Shown here: positions 15,376 to 23,237 of the stretch, in pieces
Numbering within the stretch: position 1 is the first letter of the stretch
Layout of the letters: each line of letters opens with the position of its first letter
Source of the DNA: a virus
IMG/VR virus record: IMGVR_UViG_3300040781_000269
Span: 1-30,644 of that record
Direction: 5' to 3' (one strand)
Length of the DNA: 30,644 bases
Program-made: the position numbers and the translations under genes
Notes under the pieces: model-generated
Databases searched by the model: none
What the model was told of the DNA's origin: nothing
What the model saw: only the letters and a program-made list of their open reading frames with translations

Positions 15376-16444
15376 ATATATTGTTTTGAAATACCTAGAT
15401 CGTTTAAATCTTAAACGATTTAAAAAGACAAGAAATCATTTTTATTTTAAATGTCCATTAGTTGGGTGTGGTGATCTTCAGAGTCATAAATCAAATGGTC
15501 GTGCTTATATATTAGCTGTTGATAGTGATTATCCAAAATTTTATTGTCATAAATGTGGTACTAAATTAAGTTTCCCTCAGTTTATTAAAACATTAAACGA
15601 GTCTATGTATTATGAGTTATTAAAAGAAATTAAAGATTCTAATTTTAATGAGGTTATTAAAGGTGGTAATAAAAGAAGTAAAAAAATAACATTACCTATA
15701 AAAAAGAAAATAAAAATAAAGAAAATTACTGATTATTTACATCCTGTTTCTGATTATATGGAAAATAGTATACCAGCACTATATTTATCTAAAAGGCAAA
15801 TACCAAAAAGGCACTGGAAAAAAATTTATTATTTTAGTGGTGATCCATATGCTTTTTTTAAAAAGATCTTTAAGAGTAAAAAATATATAGATAAATCAGT
15901 AAATATTGAGGGTTTACTTTACCCATTTTATAATCATGAGAATTTATTATATGGATTCGCAATTAGAAATTTAGATTCTACATCATATCAAAGATTTTTT
16001 AATTTAACAGTTGATGATATCACTATTGAATTTTTAGGAATAAATAAAGTAGATTTTAATAAAAAGGTTTATATATTGGAAGGTATATATGACAAATTAT
16101 CTTTCTCAAAAGATAGACAAATTTTGGCTATGTTATCTTTGAATTTAAAATTTGAAAATATTCCAAAAAATATTAATTTAAGAAATATAATATATGTTTT
16201 TGATAATGAATATGATAATAAGAACTTATATGAAAGCGCATTAAAGGTAATAGATATGGGTTTTGGTTTAATGATATGGGATGTTGAAATGAAAGAAAAA
16301 GATATAAATGATTTAAAACAAAAAGGTTGGAATGATGATGATTTTATATCATATTTTGAAAGAAATACATATTATGGTTTTAATGCTATTTTTGAACTCA
16401 ATAATCGAGTGAGAGTTTTTAAAGAAAGATCATATTATGTTTGA
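15368..16444 (+). CDS. 61: DNA primase (T4 gp61-like)
   Basis: A 358-residue DnaG-type primase. The N-terminal zinc site has Cys29 and Cys34 (KCPLVGCGD) and Cys60 and Cys63 (YCHKCGTK). The TOPRIM catalytic core shows VYILEGIYDKLS (Glu238, Gly239, Asp242) and YVFDNEYDN (Asp279, Asp283), then KEKDINDL. T4 gp61 has 342 residues. It makes RNA primers on the lagging strand with the gp41 helicase, which is not in this window. ATG 15368 overlaps the end of the gp55-like gene; a TTG one codon upstream is in frame. A 9-bp inverted repeat lies about 30 bases after the start codon. Confidence 0.88.
   Translation: MNRYIVLKYLDRLNLKRFKKTRNHFYFKCPLVGCGDLQSHKSNGRAYILAVDSDYPKFYCHKCGTKLSFPQFIKTLNESMYYELLKEIKDSNFNEVIKGGNKRSKKITLPIKKKIKIKKITDYLHPVSDYMENSIPALYLSKRQIPKRHWKKIYYFSGDPYAFFKKIFKSKKYIDKSVNIEGLLYPFYNHENLLYGFAIRNLDSTSYQRFFNLTVDDITIEFLGINKVDFNKKVYILEGIYDKLSFSKDRQILAMLSLNLKFENIPKNINLRNIIYVFDNEYDNKNLYESALKVIDMGFGLMIWDVEMKEKDINDLKQKGWNDDDFISYFERNTYYGFNAIFELNNRVRVFKERSYYV
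15399..15419 (+). repeat. 9-bp inverted repeat near the 5' end of the primase gene
   Basis: ATCGTTTAA (15399-15407) and TTAAACGAT (15411-15419) are perfect reverse complements around a three-base loop, about 30 bases after the primase ATG. A hairpin here could slow early elongation or mark an RNA-processing site. In such AT-rich coding DNA a short repeat like this can also arise by chance, so the functional claim is weak. Confidence 0.4.
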
Positions 16445-16452
16445 TTTTAAAT

Positions 16453-16460
16453 TATAAATA
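16453..16460 (+). promoter_or_regulatory. Candidate T4-type late promoter (TATAAATA)
   Basis: An exact TATAAATA octamer nine bases after the primase stop (16442-16444), 40 bases before the ATG at 16501. It would start transcription near 16466 and leave a leader that contains TTTGTTGTTAAGAGG, the element seen before several other starts. It could give late-phase expression of the 16501 gene and the DNA polymerase downstream. Confidence 0.45.
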
Positions 16461-16500
16461 TAATATAAAGAGTTTATTTGTTGTTAAGAGGTACATTTTT

Positions 16501-17208
16501 ATGCGCAAAGTTAGAGATTTTCGAGGTAATACTTTATTACCTAATTTTGAATTAAAAGAGTATACAATATCACCTTTTGAATTACTTGTTTTATTACAAT
16601 TACGTAAATATAGTAAGATAATAGATAATGGTGTAAATTTTTATGGTATTTTTTCTAAGTCGGTTAATAAGAAAACAAACAAAGCAAAATACTATATAAC
16701 AACTGGTTATGTAACTTTTGAGGAAGCTTTAAATGATCTAAAAGATCGTAAAGTTGATTTAAGTAAATATAAAACCAAAGGTTATGATTTATCAAAGATT
16801 GAACATGTTGTTGAGATAACTAAAAATGAAAAATTCTCACTTCGATATTGTAAAATAAATAATAATGGTGTTTTATTTCCATTAATTAATTATTTGGGCA
16901 TGTCTCCAAAAACGGAACGTTTGGCTTTATATGCTAGTTTGGTTTTTGCTCGTAAAGTTAAACCAATATCAATTTTAAAAATGATTGAGTCTGAGATTAC
17001 TCAAACCAAATTATATCATCCATATATACATTGCAAAGAAACAATTGATCGCAATGATCCACGTATTGTTAATATGCAAAAATATGCAAAAAAATCATTA
17101 TCTGAAATATCTGAGGAAATAGATATAAGGCAATTAATTGGTGGTGATGATATGGTGCAAGCTTGGTTAAATAATTATAAAATTAAAGAAAATAAGGTTA
17201 AAAAATAA
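16501..17208 (+). CDS. Protein of unknown function between primase and polymerase
   Basis: A 235-residue protein placed at ATG 16501 because AAGAGG lies at 16486-16491. An in-frame TTG at 16441 overlaps the primase stop and would run through the promoter-like and leader sequence. The protein is basic with an ISPFELLVLLQLRKYSKI helix near residue 25 and a LFPLINYLGMSPKTERLALY helix further on. No catalytic motif is apparent. Its stop overlaps the polymerase start (TAATG at 17206-17210), so translation is probably coupled and a replication role is plausible. I compared it with the expected but missing clamp loader small subunit (gp62) and saw no resemblance. Confidence 0.6.
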   Translation: MRKVRDFRGNTLLPNFELKEYTISPFELLVLLQLRKYSKIIDNGVNFYGIFSKSVNKKTNKAKYYITTGYVTFEEALNDLKDRKVDLSKYKTKGYDLSKIEHVVEITKNEKFSLRYCKINNNGVLFPLINYLGMSPKTERLALYASLVFARKVKPISILKMIESEITQTKLYHPYIHCKETIDRNDPRIVNMQKYAKKSLSEISEEIDIRQLIGGDDMVQAWLNNYKIKENKVKK

Positions 17209-20003
17209 TGTACTCATATATTAGAAATATTGGTAATAATGTATTTTGTAAAAAATATGATGAAGATGGTAAATATACGCTTATAAAAGATACAAAATTT
17301 AAACCATCTTTATATATTAAAGATCAAGGTGTGTCTAAATTTAAAGGATTTATAACTGATGAAAATCTAAAGAAAGTAAAATTTAATAATATTTATGATT
17401 ATAAGGATTACATTAAAGAGATCGGAGAGAATAGAGTTTATGGTCATCTAGGATCTCAAGCTATAGTAAATCAATATATACAACGTAAAAAACTATCTTT
17501 GAATAAGAATTTTGCTTTGTTAAGTCATTATTTTATAGATATTGAGGTTTTATCATTTAAAGAATTCCCAGACGCAATTAATGTTAAATACCCAATTACT
17601 GCTATATGTGTTGTTAGATCAACTGATAGGGAAACAAGGCTTTGGGGCTTGCGTACGGATAGTATGCATAAGTATAAAAAACAAAGACAAATATTTCGTA
17701 AATTTAAGATGTTTTTAAATCGATATCCTGAGATGTCAGAGTTTAAAAAATTTAAAGAGACTAAATTACATATTAAAGAAAAAATAAAAGAGTTTAAAAA
17801 AGATAAAGAAAAAACAAAATACTATAAAGATATGCTCGATTATTTAGCATACACCAAAAATATAATATATGAAGAATTTGTTGATGAGAGAGAATTATTA
17901 AATTCCTTTATTAAATGGGTTTCTGAGACAAATATTGATACCTTTGTTGGTTATAATAGTGAACTATATGATATGCCTTATATTTTTAATCGCATCATTA
18001 AGTTATTTAGTGAAGACAAACTAAAAGAGTTATCACCATTTAAAACAATACGTAAAACTAGACATAAGGATTTGAGAGGTAATTATGTACCATCATATGA
18101 TATTGTTGGTATAACTCTTATTGACTATATGAACGTATATAAAAAATATACTCGTGGTGAGAAGCCAAGTTGGAAGTTAAAAGATGTTGCTAAATTAGAA
18201 CTAGGTCATACTAAAATTGAACATGAGGAGTCATTTTGGGATTTTTATCATAATCGACCTCAAATATATTTTGAATATAATATTGTAGATACTGATTTAT
18301 TATATTTGATGGATAAAAAGTTAAGTTATATATCAACTGCATTTGGTATGGTACATTTATGTTCTTTACCATTTAAACAGTTTGAACATAATACGATTTT
18401 ATGGGATGGTTATTTATCGGTTTATCTTAAAAACTTAAATCTAATTATACCACCAATTATACATGTTGAACCAAGAAGTATTGAGGGTGCTTATAATAAA
18501 CAACCAATACCAAATATATATGATTGGGTTACATCATTTGACCTTAATTCTCTTTATCCTCATTTAATTATGCAATATAACATTAGTCCTGAGACATATA
18601 TTCCTTTAGAGAAAATTAAAGATAAAAAATTAATACAATATGCTGAGATGGCTAGAGAAAAAGTAGATCATATTGAACCATTCCCTCATTCTAATGGTGT
18701 TGATCTTACACTAGAAAATAAGATTGATTATGCTTATATAGCGTCACATAATTTAATAATGACACCATCTGGATCGTTTTTTAGATCAGATATTAGAGGT
18801 ATTGCACCTATAATTATGGAAAGTATATATAAAGATCGTAAAGTTTTTCAAAAGAAAGCTAACGAGCTTTATAACTTAATGCAAAATGAGACAGATAAAC
18901 AAAAGATTAAAAAAATGAAAATAGAAGCTGATATATTAAACAATGAGCAATATGTTTTAAAGATTTTTCTAAATTCATTTTATGGTGCTTTCTTGGAGAA
19001 AAATTTTAGATATTATAATTCTTTCATAGGTGAGTCTATTACATCTGCTGGTCAGCTTTCAATTAGGTTTATCATTAATTGGATTAATGATTTTTTGAAT
19101 GAGGAATGTGATATAAAAGATCATGATTTTGTTGTAGGTTCATCAACTGACTCTATGTATTTATGTTTATCGCCTGTTGTAGATAAAAAATATAAAAATA
19201 TGACCCATGAGGAAACTATTAATTGGTTATTTGATTATGCTGATAATGTTATTACAAAGGAACTAAGTCGTGGCTATAGTGTTTTGGCTGATAGATGTCA
19301 TGCCTTTGAAAATAAAATGCATATGGGTAGAGAGGTTATTGCAGATAGATCATTTTGGCAAAATAAGAGATACTATGCTTTGAGAATTTATTCTGATGAA
19401 AAGATTAAATACTATAAAGAGCCTAAGATTAAAATTGTTGGGTTTCCAATTGTAAAGAGTTCAATACCTGATTGTGTTAAGCCAAAAATGAAAGATATGA
19501 TTAAAATGATACTCGATCGTAAAAGTGGTAGAGAACTTTATTCGATTTTAAAGGCTTTTAAAAAAGAGTTTAATACTTATGATTATAGAGATATAGCTAT
19601 ATCATCGAACGTTAATTATATTGATAAAAACATCAATGATAAAAAGCGACAACGTAGTAATTGGAAAAAGGATTTACGTAATTATAATCAAGGTAAAGAT
19701 GGTGGTACACATGAAAATGCCAAAGGTGCTATAGTTTACAATAATTTAATTGATAAGTATGATTTGGGTGAAGATAAGAAAATCATAGAAGGTTCAAAGG
19801 CAAAATTTATATTTCTTAAAGAGCCTAATAGTGTGGGTATAAAATATATTGCTTTTGATGAGAAATTATATGAAGAATTTAATTTGATTAAATATGTGGA
19901 TTATAATGCTCAGTTCAATCGTATTTTTGCAAAAATAATGCTCGATTGTATGAAAGAATTAGGTTTAAATTGGAAAAGTACATGGAAAACAAAAAGGAGA
20001 TAA
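17208..20003 (+). CDS. 43: Family B DNA polymerase with 3'-5' exonuclease (T4 gp43-like)
   Basis: A 931-residue polymerase (T4 gp43 has 898). The exonuclease domain shows FIDIEV (Asp111, Glu113), TFVGYNSELYDMPYI, and YNIVDTDLLYLM. The polymerase domain shows motif A SFDLNSLYPHL (Asp445), motif B KIFLNSFYG (Lys585-Gly593), and motif C as VVGSSTDSMY. In most relatives motif C is GDTDS; here the first Asp position is Ser646, while the metal-binding Asp648 is kept. The C-terminal KSTWKTKRR is where a clamp-binding peptide is expected. It is coupled to the preceding gene by a TAATG overlap. A DNA replicase for this phage is certain; whether motif C changes activity or fidelity is unknown. Confidence 0.95.
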   Translation: MYSYIRNIGNNVFCKKYDEDGKYTLIKDTKFKPSLYIKDQGVSKFKGFITDENLKKVKFNNIYDYKDYIKEIGENRVYGHLGSQAIVNQYIQRKKLSLNKNFALLSHYFIDIEVLSFKEFPDAINVKYPITAICVVRSTDRETRLWGLRTDSMHKYKKQRQIFRKFKMFLNRYPEMSEFKKFKETKLHIKEKIKEFKKDKEKTKYYKDMLDYLAYTKNIIYEEFVDERELLNSFIKWVSETNIDTFVGYNSELYDMPYIFNRIIKLFSEDKLKELSPFKTIRKTRHKDLRGNYVPSYDIVGITLIDYMNVYKKYTRGEKPSWKLKDVAKLELGHTKIEHEESFWDFYHNRPQIYFEYNIVDTDLLYLMDKKLSYISTAFGMVHLCSLPFKQFEHNTILWDGYLSVYLKNLNLIIPPIIHVEPRSIEGAYNKQPIPNIYDWVTSFDLNSLYPHLIMQYNISPETYIPLEKIKDKKLIQYAEMAREKVDHIEPFPHSNGVDLTLENKIDYAYIASHNLIMTPSGSFFRSDIRGIAPIIMESIYKDRKVFQKKANELYNLMQNETDKQKIKKMKIEADILNNEQYVLKIFLNSFYGAFLEKNFRYYNSFIGESITSAGQLSIRFIINWINDFLNEECDIKDHDFVVGSSTDSMYLCLSPVVDKKYKNMTHEETINWLFDYADNVITKELSRGYSVLADRCHAFENKMHMGREVIADRSFWQNKRYYALRIYSDEKIKYYKEPKIKIVGFPIVKSSIPDCVKPKMKDMIKMILDRKSGRELYSILKAFKKEFNTYDYRDIAISSNVNYIDKNINDKKRQRSNWKKDLRNYNQGKDGGTHENAKGAIVYNNLIDKYDLGEDKKIIEGSKAKFIFLKEPNSVGIKYIAFDEKLYEEFNLIKYVDYNAQFNRIFAKIMLDCMKELGLNWKSTWKTKRR

Positions 20004-20006
20004 AAA

Positions 20007-20399
20007 ATGTCAGATTATGATAAAATGCGTATAATGGTTGGTTGGAGTACTGAATTTGGAGTTGATATAATAGGTCTACATGATGGTGATAAGCTACATG
20101 ATGTGTTTGCTGTTGTTGACAAGATACTCTATGATGATTTTAGTAAGGAACCGATAATCGAACCATTGCGGTCAATGGCTTTTTCATTTGATAAAACTGG
20201 TCAGAGAATAAGGCATGATATAAATAAGAATAATTTAAAATTATTAAAATTTTTAGATTTTTATTACCCAACATCATTTGAAAAATTAGATAAAACTTAT
20301 CGTTTGTTCATCAGTACAAATACAATTGAAGATTATAAAAAAGTGTTTGATGCAATTATACCTGAACCTGAAAAGGATTATGAGGTTATATCATCATGA
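20007..20399 (+). CDS. Protein of unknown function between polymerase and topoisomerase
   Basis: A 130-residue protein with a strong AAGGAG site ten bases before the ATG and an ATGA overlap with the gp52-like gene. It reads as alpha/beta, with DKMRIMVGWSTEFGVDIIGL at the N-terminus and a C-terminal YRLFISTNTIEDYKKVFDAI unit. There are no cysteines and no known motif. It could be a small accessory replication factor given its neighbours, but I do not recognise it and see no likeness to gp62. Confidence 0.6.
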   Translation: MSDYDKMRIMVGWSTEFGVDIIGLHDGDKLHDVFAVVDKILYDDFSKEPIIEPLRSMAFSFDKTGQRIRHDINKNNLKLLKFLDFYYPTSFEKLDKTYRLFISTNTIEDYKKVFDAIIPEPEKDYEVISS

Positions 20400-21700
20400 A
20401 TGAAGTAATTGATATTGTTGATTTTGTTGATAAGGAATATCGAAATCATGGTTATTATACTTTATATAATCGAGGTATACCATCATTCGAAGATGGTATG
20501 ATACCAGTACAAAGAAAGATTTTTTATGTTGCTCAGAAACAAATGAGAGATAATTTTCAACCAATGTTAAAATTAATTGGTGGTGTAACTGAAAGCGGTT
20601 ATCATCATGGTGATAAATCTTCTTTTGATGCGGCCGTAAATATGGCTACTGATTTTATTGCATCCAATAATAATATAAATTTATTAATTGGTTATGGAAA
20701 TTTTGGTAATCGCCAATTTAGAGAATCAGCATCAGCAAGATATATTAAGATTAAATATAATAAAATTTCAGATTATATTTTTATGGATGATTTTTTGCAT
20801 GAGTCATCAGATGATCAAATGGCTAAGGAGCCAAAGTTTTATTACCCAATTATACCAATGATATTAGTAAATCAAAAAAGTGGTATAGGGCTTGGACACG
20901 CAACGAATATACCACCTCATAACCCACTTGATTTGATTAATTATATTATACGTCATTTAAAAGGTAAAAAAACTAATGATATATTACCTTTTTGGCGAAA
21001 TATGAATCTTGATATAGAGAGAGTTGATCTGAATCGAATTTATATTGCTGGTAAATTTGAAATAAAAGGTAAACAAAAAATAAATATAATTGAATTACCA
21101 CCTCAATATGATAGACCAAAATATATAAAAATATTAAATGAGTTAGAGGATAAAGATCTAATTACATCTTATATTGATAATAGTCAGGGTGATAATTTCA
21201 ATATTGAGATTAGATTTAAAAATAATATTGAAAATATCGATATCATAAAAACTTTAAAATTATATCAATATGTAAATTATAATCTAACCTGCATAAAAGA
21301 TGGTAAATTAAAAGTTTATGAAAATATTTTTGATATTATTGATGATTTCATAGATTATAGATTATCGATATATAAGAATAGATATAAGCAATTAATAATA
21401 GATCTTCAAAAAGATGTGTTATTTTTAGTGTCAAAAATAACATTTATTAAAAAAGCTATTAAATTAATATCCAAATTAAAATTAAAGGTTACGAAAAAAG
21501 ATTTTAAAGATATTATTGATAATGCTGATTACATTGAATCATTTTTAAATATACCGATATATAGATTAACTGATGAACATATATCAGAATTAGAAAATAA
21601 GATTATAAAAAATGCTGATCTCATAAAAAAATATAAAAACATAGATATTAAACAGGTTTATATAAAAGAATTAATAATCCTTAAAGGTAAGCTAATATGA
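20396..21700 (+). CDS. 52: Type II DNA topoisomerase medium subunit (T4 gp52-like)
   Basis: A 434-residue GyrA/ParC-type breakage-rejoining subunit, close to T4 gp52 (442). RGIPSFEDGMIPVQRKIFY is the winged-helix entrance motif, GYHHGDKSSFDAAVNMA follows, and the catalytic tyrosine is Tyr116 in ESASARYIKI. GIGLGHATNIPPHNP is also conserved in the family. The C-terminal half is a lysine-rich coiled-coil arm. With the gp39-like ATPase subunit it relaxes DNA and supports origin use in T4. It starts by an ATGA overlap and ends by another with the next gene. Confidence 0.93.
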   Translation: MNEVIDIVDFVDKEYRNHGYYTLYNRGIPSFEDGMIPVQRKIFYVAQKQMRDNFQPMLKLIGGVTESGYHHGDKSSFDAAVNMATDFIASNNNINLLIGYGNFGNRQFRESASARYIKIKYNKISDYIFMDDFLHESSDDQMAKEPKFYYPIIPMILVNQKSGIGLGHATNIPPHNPLDLINYIIRHLKGKKTNDILPFWRNMNLDIERVDLNRIYIAGKFEIKGKQKINIIELPPQYDRPKYIKILNELEDKDLITSYIDNSQGDNFNIEIRFKNNIENIDIIKTLKLYQYVNYNLTCIKDGKLKVYENIFDIIDDFIDYRLSIYKNRYKQLIIDLQKDVLFLVSKITFIKKAIKLISKLKLKVTKKDFKDIIDNADYIESFLNIPIYRLTDEHISELENKIIKNADLIKKYKNIDIKQVYIKELIILKGKLI

Positions 21701-22008
21701 ATTTTAAATATGTTATAGGTCAAAAGGTTTTTATAAAAGATCTTGATGATAGACTTTATATGGTTCCAAAACAAATAGTCGCCCAATGTAATTTACTAAA
21801 CAAAGAATATTATATTGTTGATATAAATTTACCAAATATTATTAACTCTGGTGTAATGATAGGTAATTTATATCTTTACCCTGTCAATTCAATTTTAAAT
21901 AATGAGGAAGCTAAAGAATTTTATTTCGCTCAAAAAAATAGTTATAGATCAACGGAATATGATCATCTTTTTGAATCTTTTGATAAACAATCATATAAAA
22001 TAATCTAA
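21697..22008 (+). CDS. Small protein of unknown function, possibly SH3-like
   Basis: A 103-residue protein overlapping the gp52 stop (ATGA). The first half reads as short beta strands (YVIGQKVFIKDLDDRLYMVP, then EYYIVDINL, VMIGNLYLYPVNSIL), which suggests a small SH3-like barrel. The last 30 residues are polar and helical. There is no recognised family. It is the last gene before the head block, with the late-promoter octamer at 22020 just after it. Confidence 0.55.
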   Translation: MNFKYVIGQKVFIKDLDDRLYMVPKQIVAQCNLLNKEYYIVDINLPNIINSGVMIGNLYLYPVNSILNNEEAKEFYFAQKNSYRSTEYDHLFESFDKQSYKII

Positions 22009-22019
22009 AAAATAATCCA

Positions 22020-22027
22020 TATAAATA
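22020..22027 (+). promoter_or_regulatory. 4: Candidate T4-type late promoter (TATAAATA) touching a start codon
   Basis: An exact TATAAATA octamer ends only five bases before the ATG of the gp4-like gene. T4-type late transcription starts about 6-7 bases after the octamer, so the RNA would begin at or next to this ATG (22033). No Shine-Dalgarno sequence lies upstream of the ATG. Either the transcript is leaderless, or the octamer is fortuitous and the gene is translated from longer upstream message. Confidence 0.45.
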
Positions 22028-22032
22028 AATAT

Positions 22033-22512
22033 ATGGCTAAAAAAGGATTTTACAACATACAAAATATTTCAAAATATGATGGGGCTTCTTTTAAATTGAG
22101 ATTCCTATCATCATGGGAATTAAATTATATGGTTTTTTGTGATTACAATCCTGATGTTATAAAATGGTCTTATGAAAGAAAAATGGTTAGATATTACGAT
22201 CCCATTACAAAAAAAGTGCGTAGGTATAAAATTGATTTTTATGTTAAACATAAAAAAAAGGATGGTGGGGTTTTTAAAATGTTAGTTGAAATAAAACCTA
22301 AAAAACAAATGTTCCCTCCTAATAAACAAAAAAGATTTAATAGCCCAAAGGGTTTTATGAAGGATCTTTTAGTATATAATTTAAATAAAGCTAAATGGTT
22401 ATCAGCGAACACATATGCTATAAATAACGGCATGTATTTTTATTTAGTTGATTATAGTGATAATAGATTTTATTATTATACATTGAAAGAGGTTGGTATA
22501 ATTGAAAAATAG
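22033..22512 (+). CDS. 4: Head completion protein (T4 gp4-like)
   Basis: A 159-residue protein that resembles T4 gp4 (150). FLSSWELNYMVFCDYNPDVI matches gp4's SSWELKFCQWCDRNP segment, RRYKIDFYVKHK matches HRYFPDFWIKV, and LVEIKPKKQMFPPNKQKR matches IVEIKPYAQTKPPR. The spacing of W, D and E-x-K residues resembles PD-(D/E)xK nuclease folds, and gp4 relatives are described as nuclease-like head completion factors that act when DNA is packaged and the tail joins. The full-length family alignment supports this ATG even though no ribosome binding site is visible. The next gene overlaps by 11 bases. Confidence 0.82.
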   Translation: MAKKGFYNIQNISKYDGASFKLRFLSSWELNYMVFCDYNPDVIKWSYERKMVRYYDPITKKVRRYKIDFYVKHKKKDGGVFKMLVEIKPKKQMFPPNKQKRFNSPKGFMKDLLVYNLNKAKWLSANTYAINNGMYFYLVDYSDNRFYYYTLKEVGIIEK

Positions 22513-23197
22513 TAGTGATAAATCACGATCATATTTTTGGTCTCTTTTTCATGATATTGTTAGAGATGCGAAAGGTAATATTGAAAAACGTAGTGATCGA
22601 AAATTAAAAAAAGATATAAAGATTGCACGTACATCATTTTCACCTATGGGTCGAGGTCTAAAAAAACTCAGTATTGCAAATATATATGCACATATCTATA
22701 TACCTAAATATAAAGATGATCCTCAAAAATTACCTTTTTATGATGAGTTCCCTTTATATATACCAATAACTTTTGATAAAGGTAGAATTTTTGCTTTTAA
22801 TTTACATTATTTAAAGCCAGCAAATAGAAAAATTTTTATTAAGAATTATATTAAATATCTAAAAAATAGAGTTCGAACATATTATAGTTTAAACACCAAA
22901 CATGAAGTTAATTTAGATGAAGTTGATCAAAAATTACTACAACGTTGGGGTGAAACTTATATGAATCAGTTTTTAGGATCTCATAAAAACTCTGTTTTAA
23001 AAGTATGTGTTAGATCATATTTACCAAATCATATTGCCAGTCGTATATTTAAATTAAATATGGGTGAATTAGATAAATACCAAGAATTAAATATGACATT
23101 TGCACCTGTATTTAAACGTAAAACGGCTAAAGAGATTTATGCTGAGGTTGAAAGAAACTATATAAAATATGCTGATTCAGATTGGAGTTTTAAATAG
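22502..23197 (+). CDS. Conserved T4-type virion/packaging-associated protein of unknown function
   Basis: A 231-residue protein with a TTG start, supported by AAAGAGG at 22486-22492 nine bases before it; no suitable ATG exists until far into the protein. It contains KYKDDPQKLPFYDEFPLYIP followed by FAFNLHYLKPANR, a 'LPYYDxFPLxxP...GxNxHYLPxxxR' arrangement that I recall from conserved proteins of distant T4-like phages. The role is unknown. Its place between gp4 and portal suggests a structural or DNA-end role. It has a basic N-terminus and overlaps gp4 by 11 bases. The recalled family pattern would need a profile search to confirm. Confidence 0.6.
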   Translation: MKNSSDKSRSYFWSLFHDIVRDAKGNIEKRSDRKLKKDIKIARTSFSPMGRGLKKLSIANIYAHIYIPKYKDDPQKLPFYDEFPLYIPITFDKGRIFAFNLHYLKPANRKIFIKNYIKYLKNRVRTYYSLNTKHEVNLDEVDQKLLQRWGETYMNQFLGSHKNSVLKVCVRSYLPNHIASRIFKLNMGELDKYQELNMTFAPVFKRKTAKEIYAEVERNYIKYADSDWSFK

Positions 23198-23198
23198 A

Positions 23199-23206
23199 TA
23201 TAAATA
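23199..23206 (+). promoter_or_regulatory. 20: Candidate T4-type late promoter (TATAAATA) before the portal gene
   Basis: An exact TATAAATA octamer lies one base after the preceding stop, 31 bases before the portal ATG (23238). A late start point near 23212 would give a short leader with the weak ribosome binding site AATAGG at 23225-23230. It is placed as expected for the head operon 20-21-22-23. Confidence 0.55.
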
Positions 23207-23237
23207 ATATCGATATGAATTATTAATAGGTTAAAAT

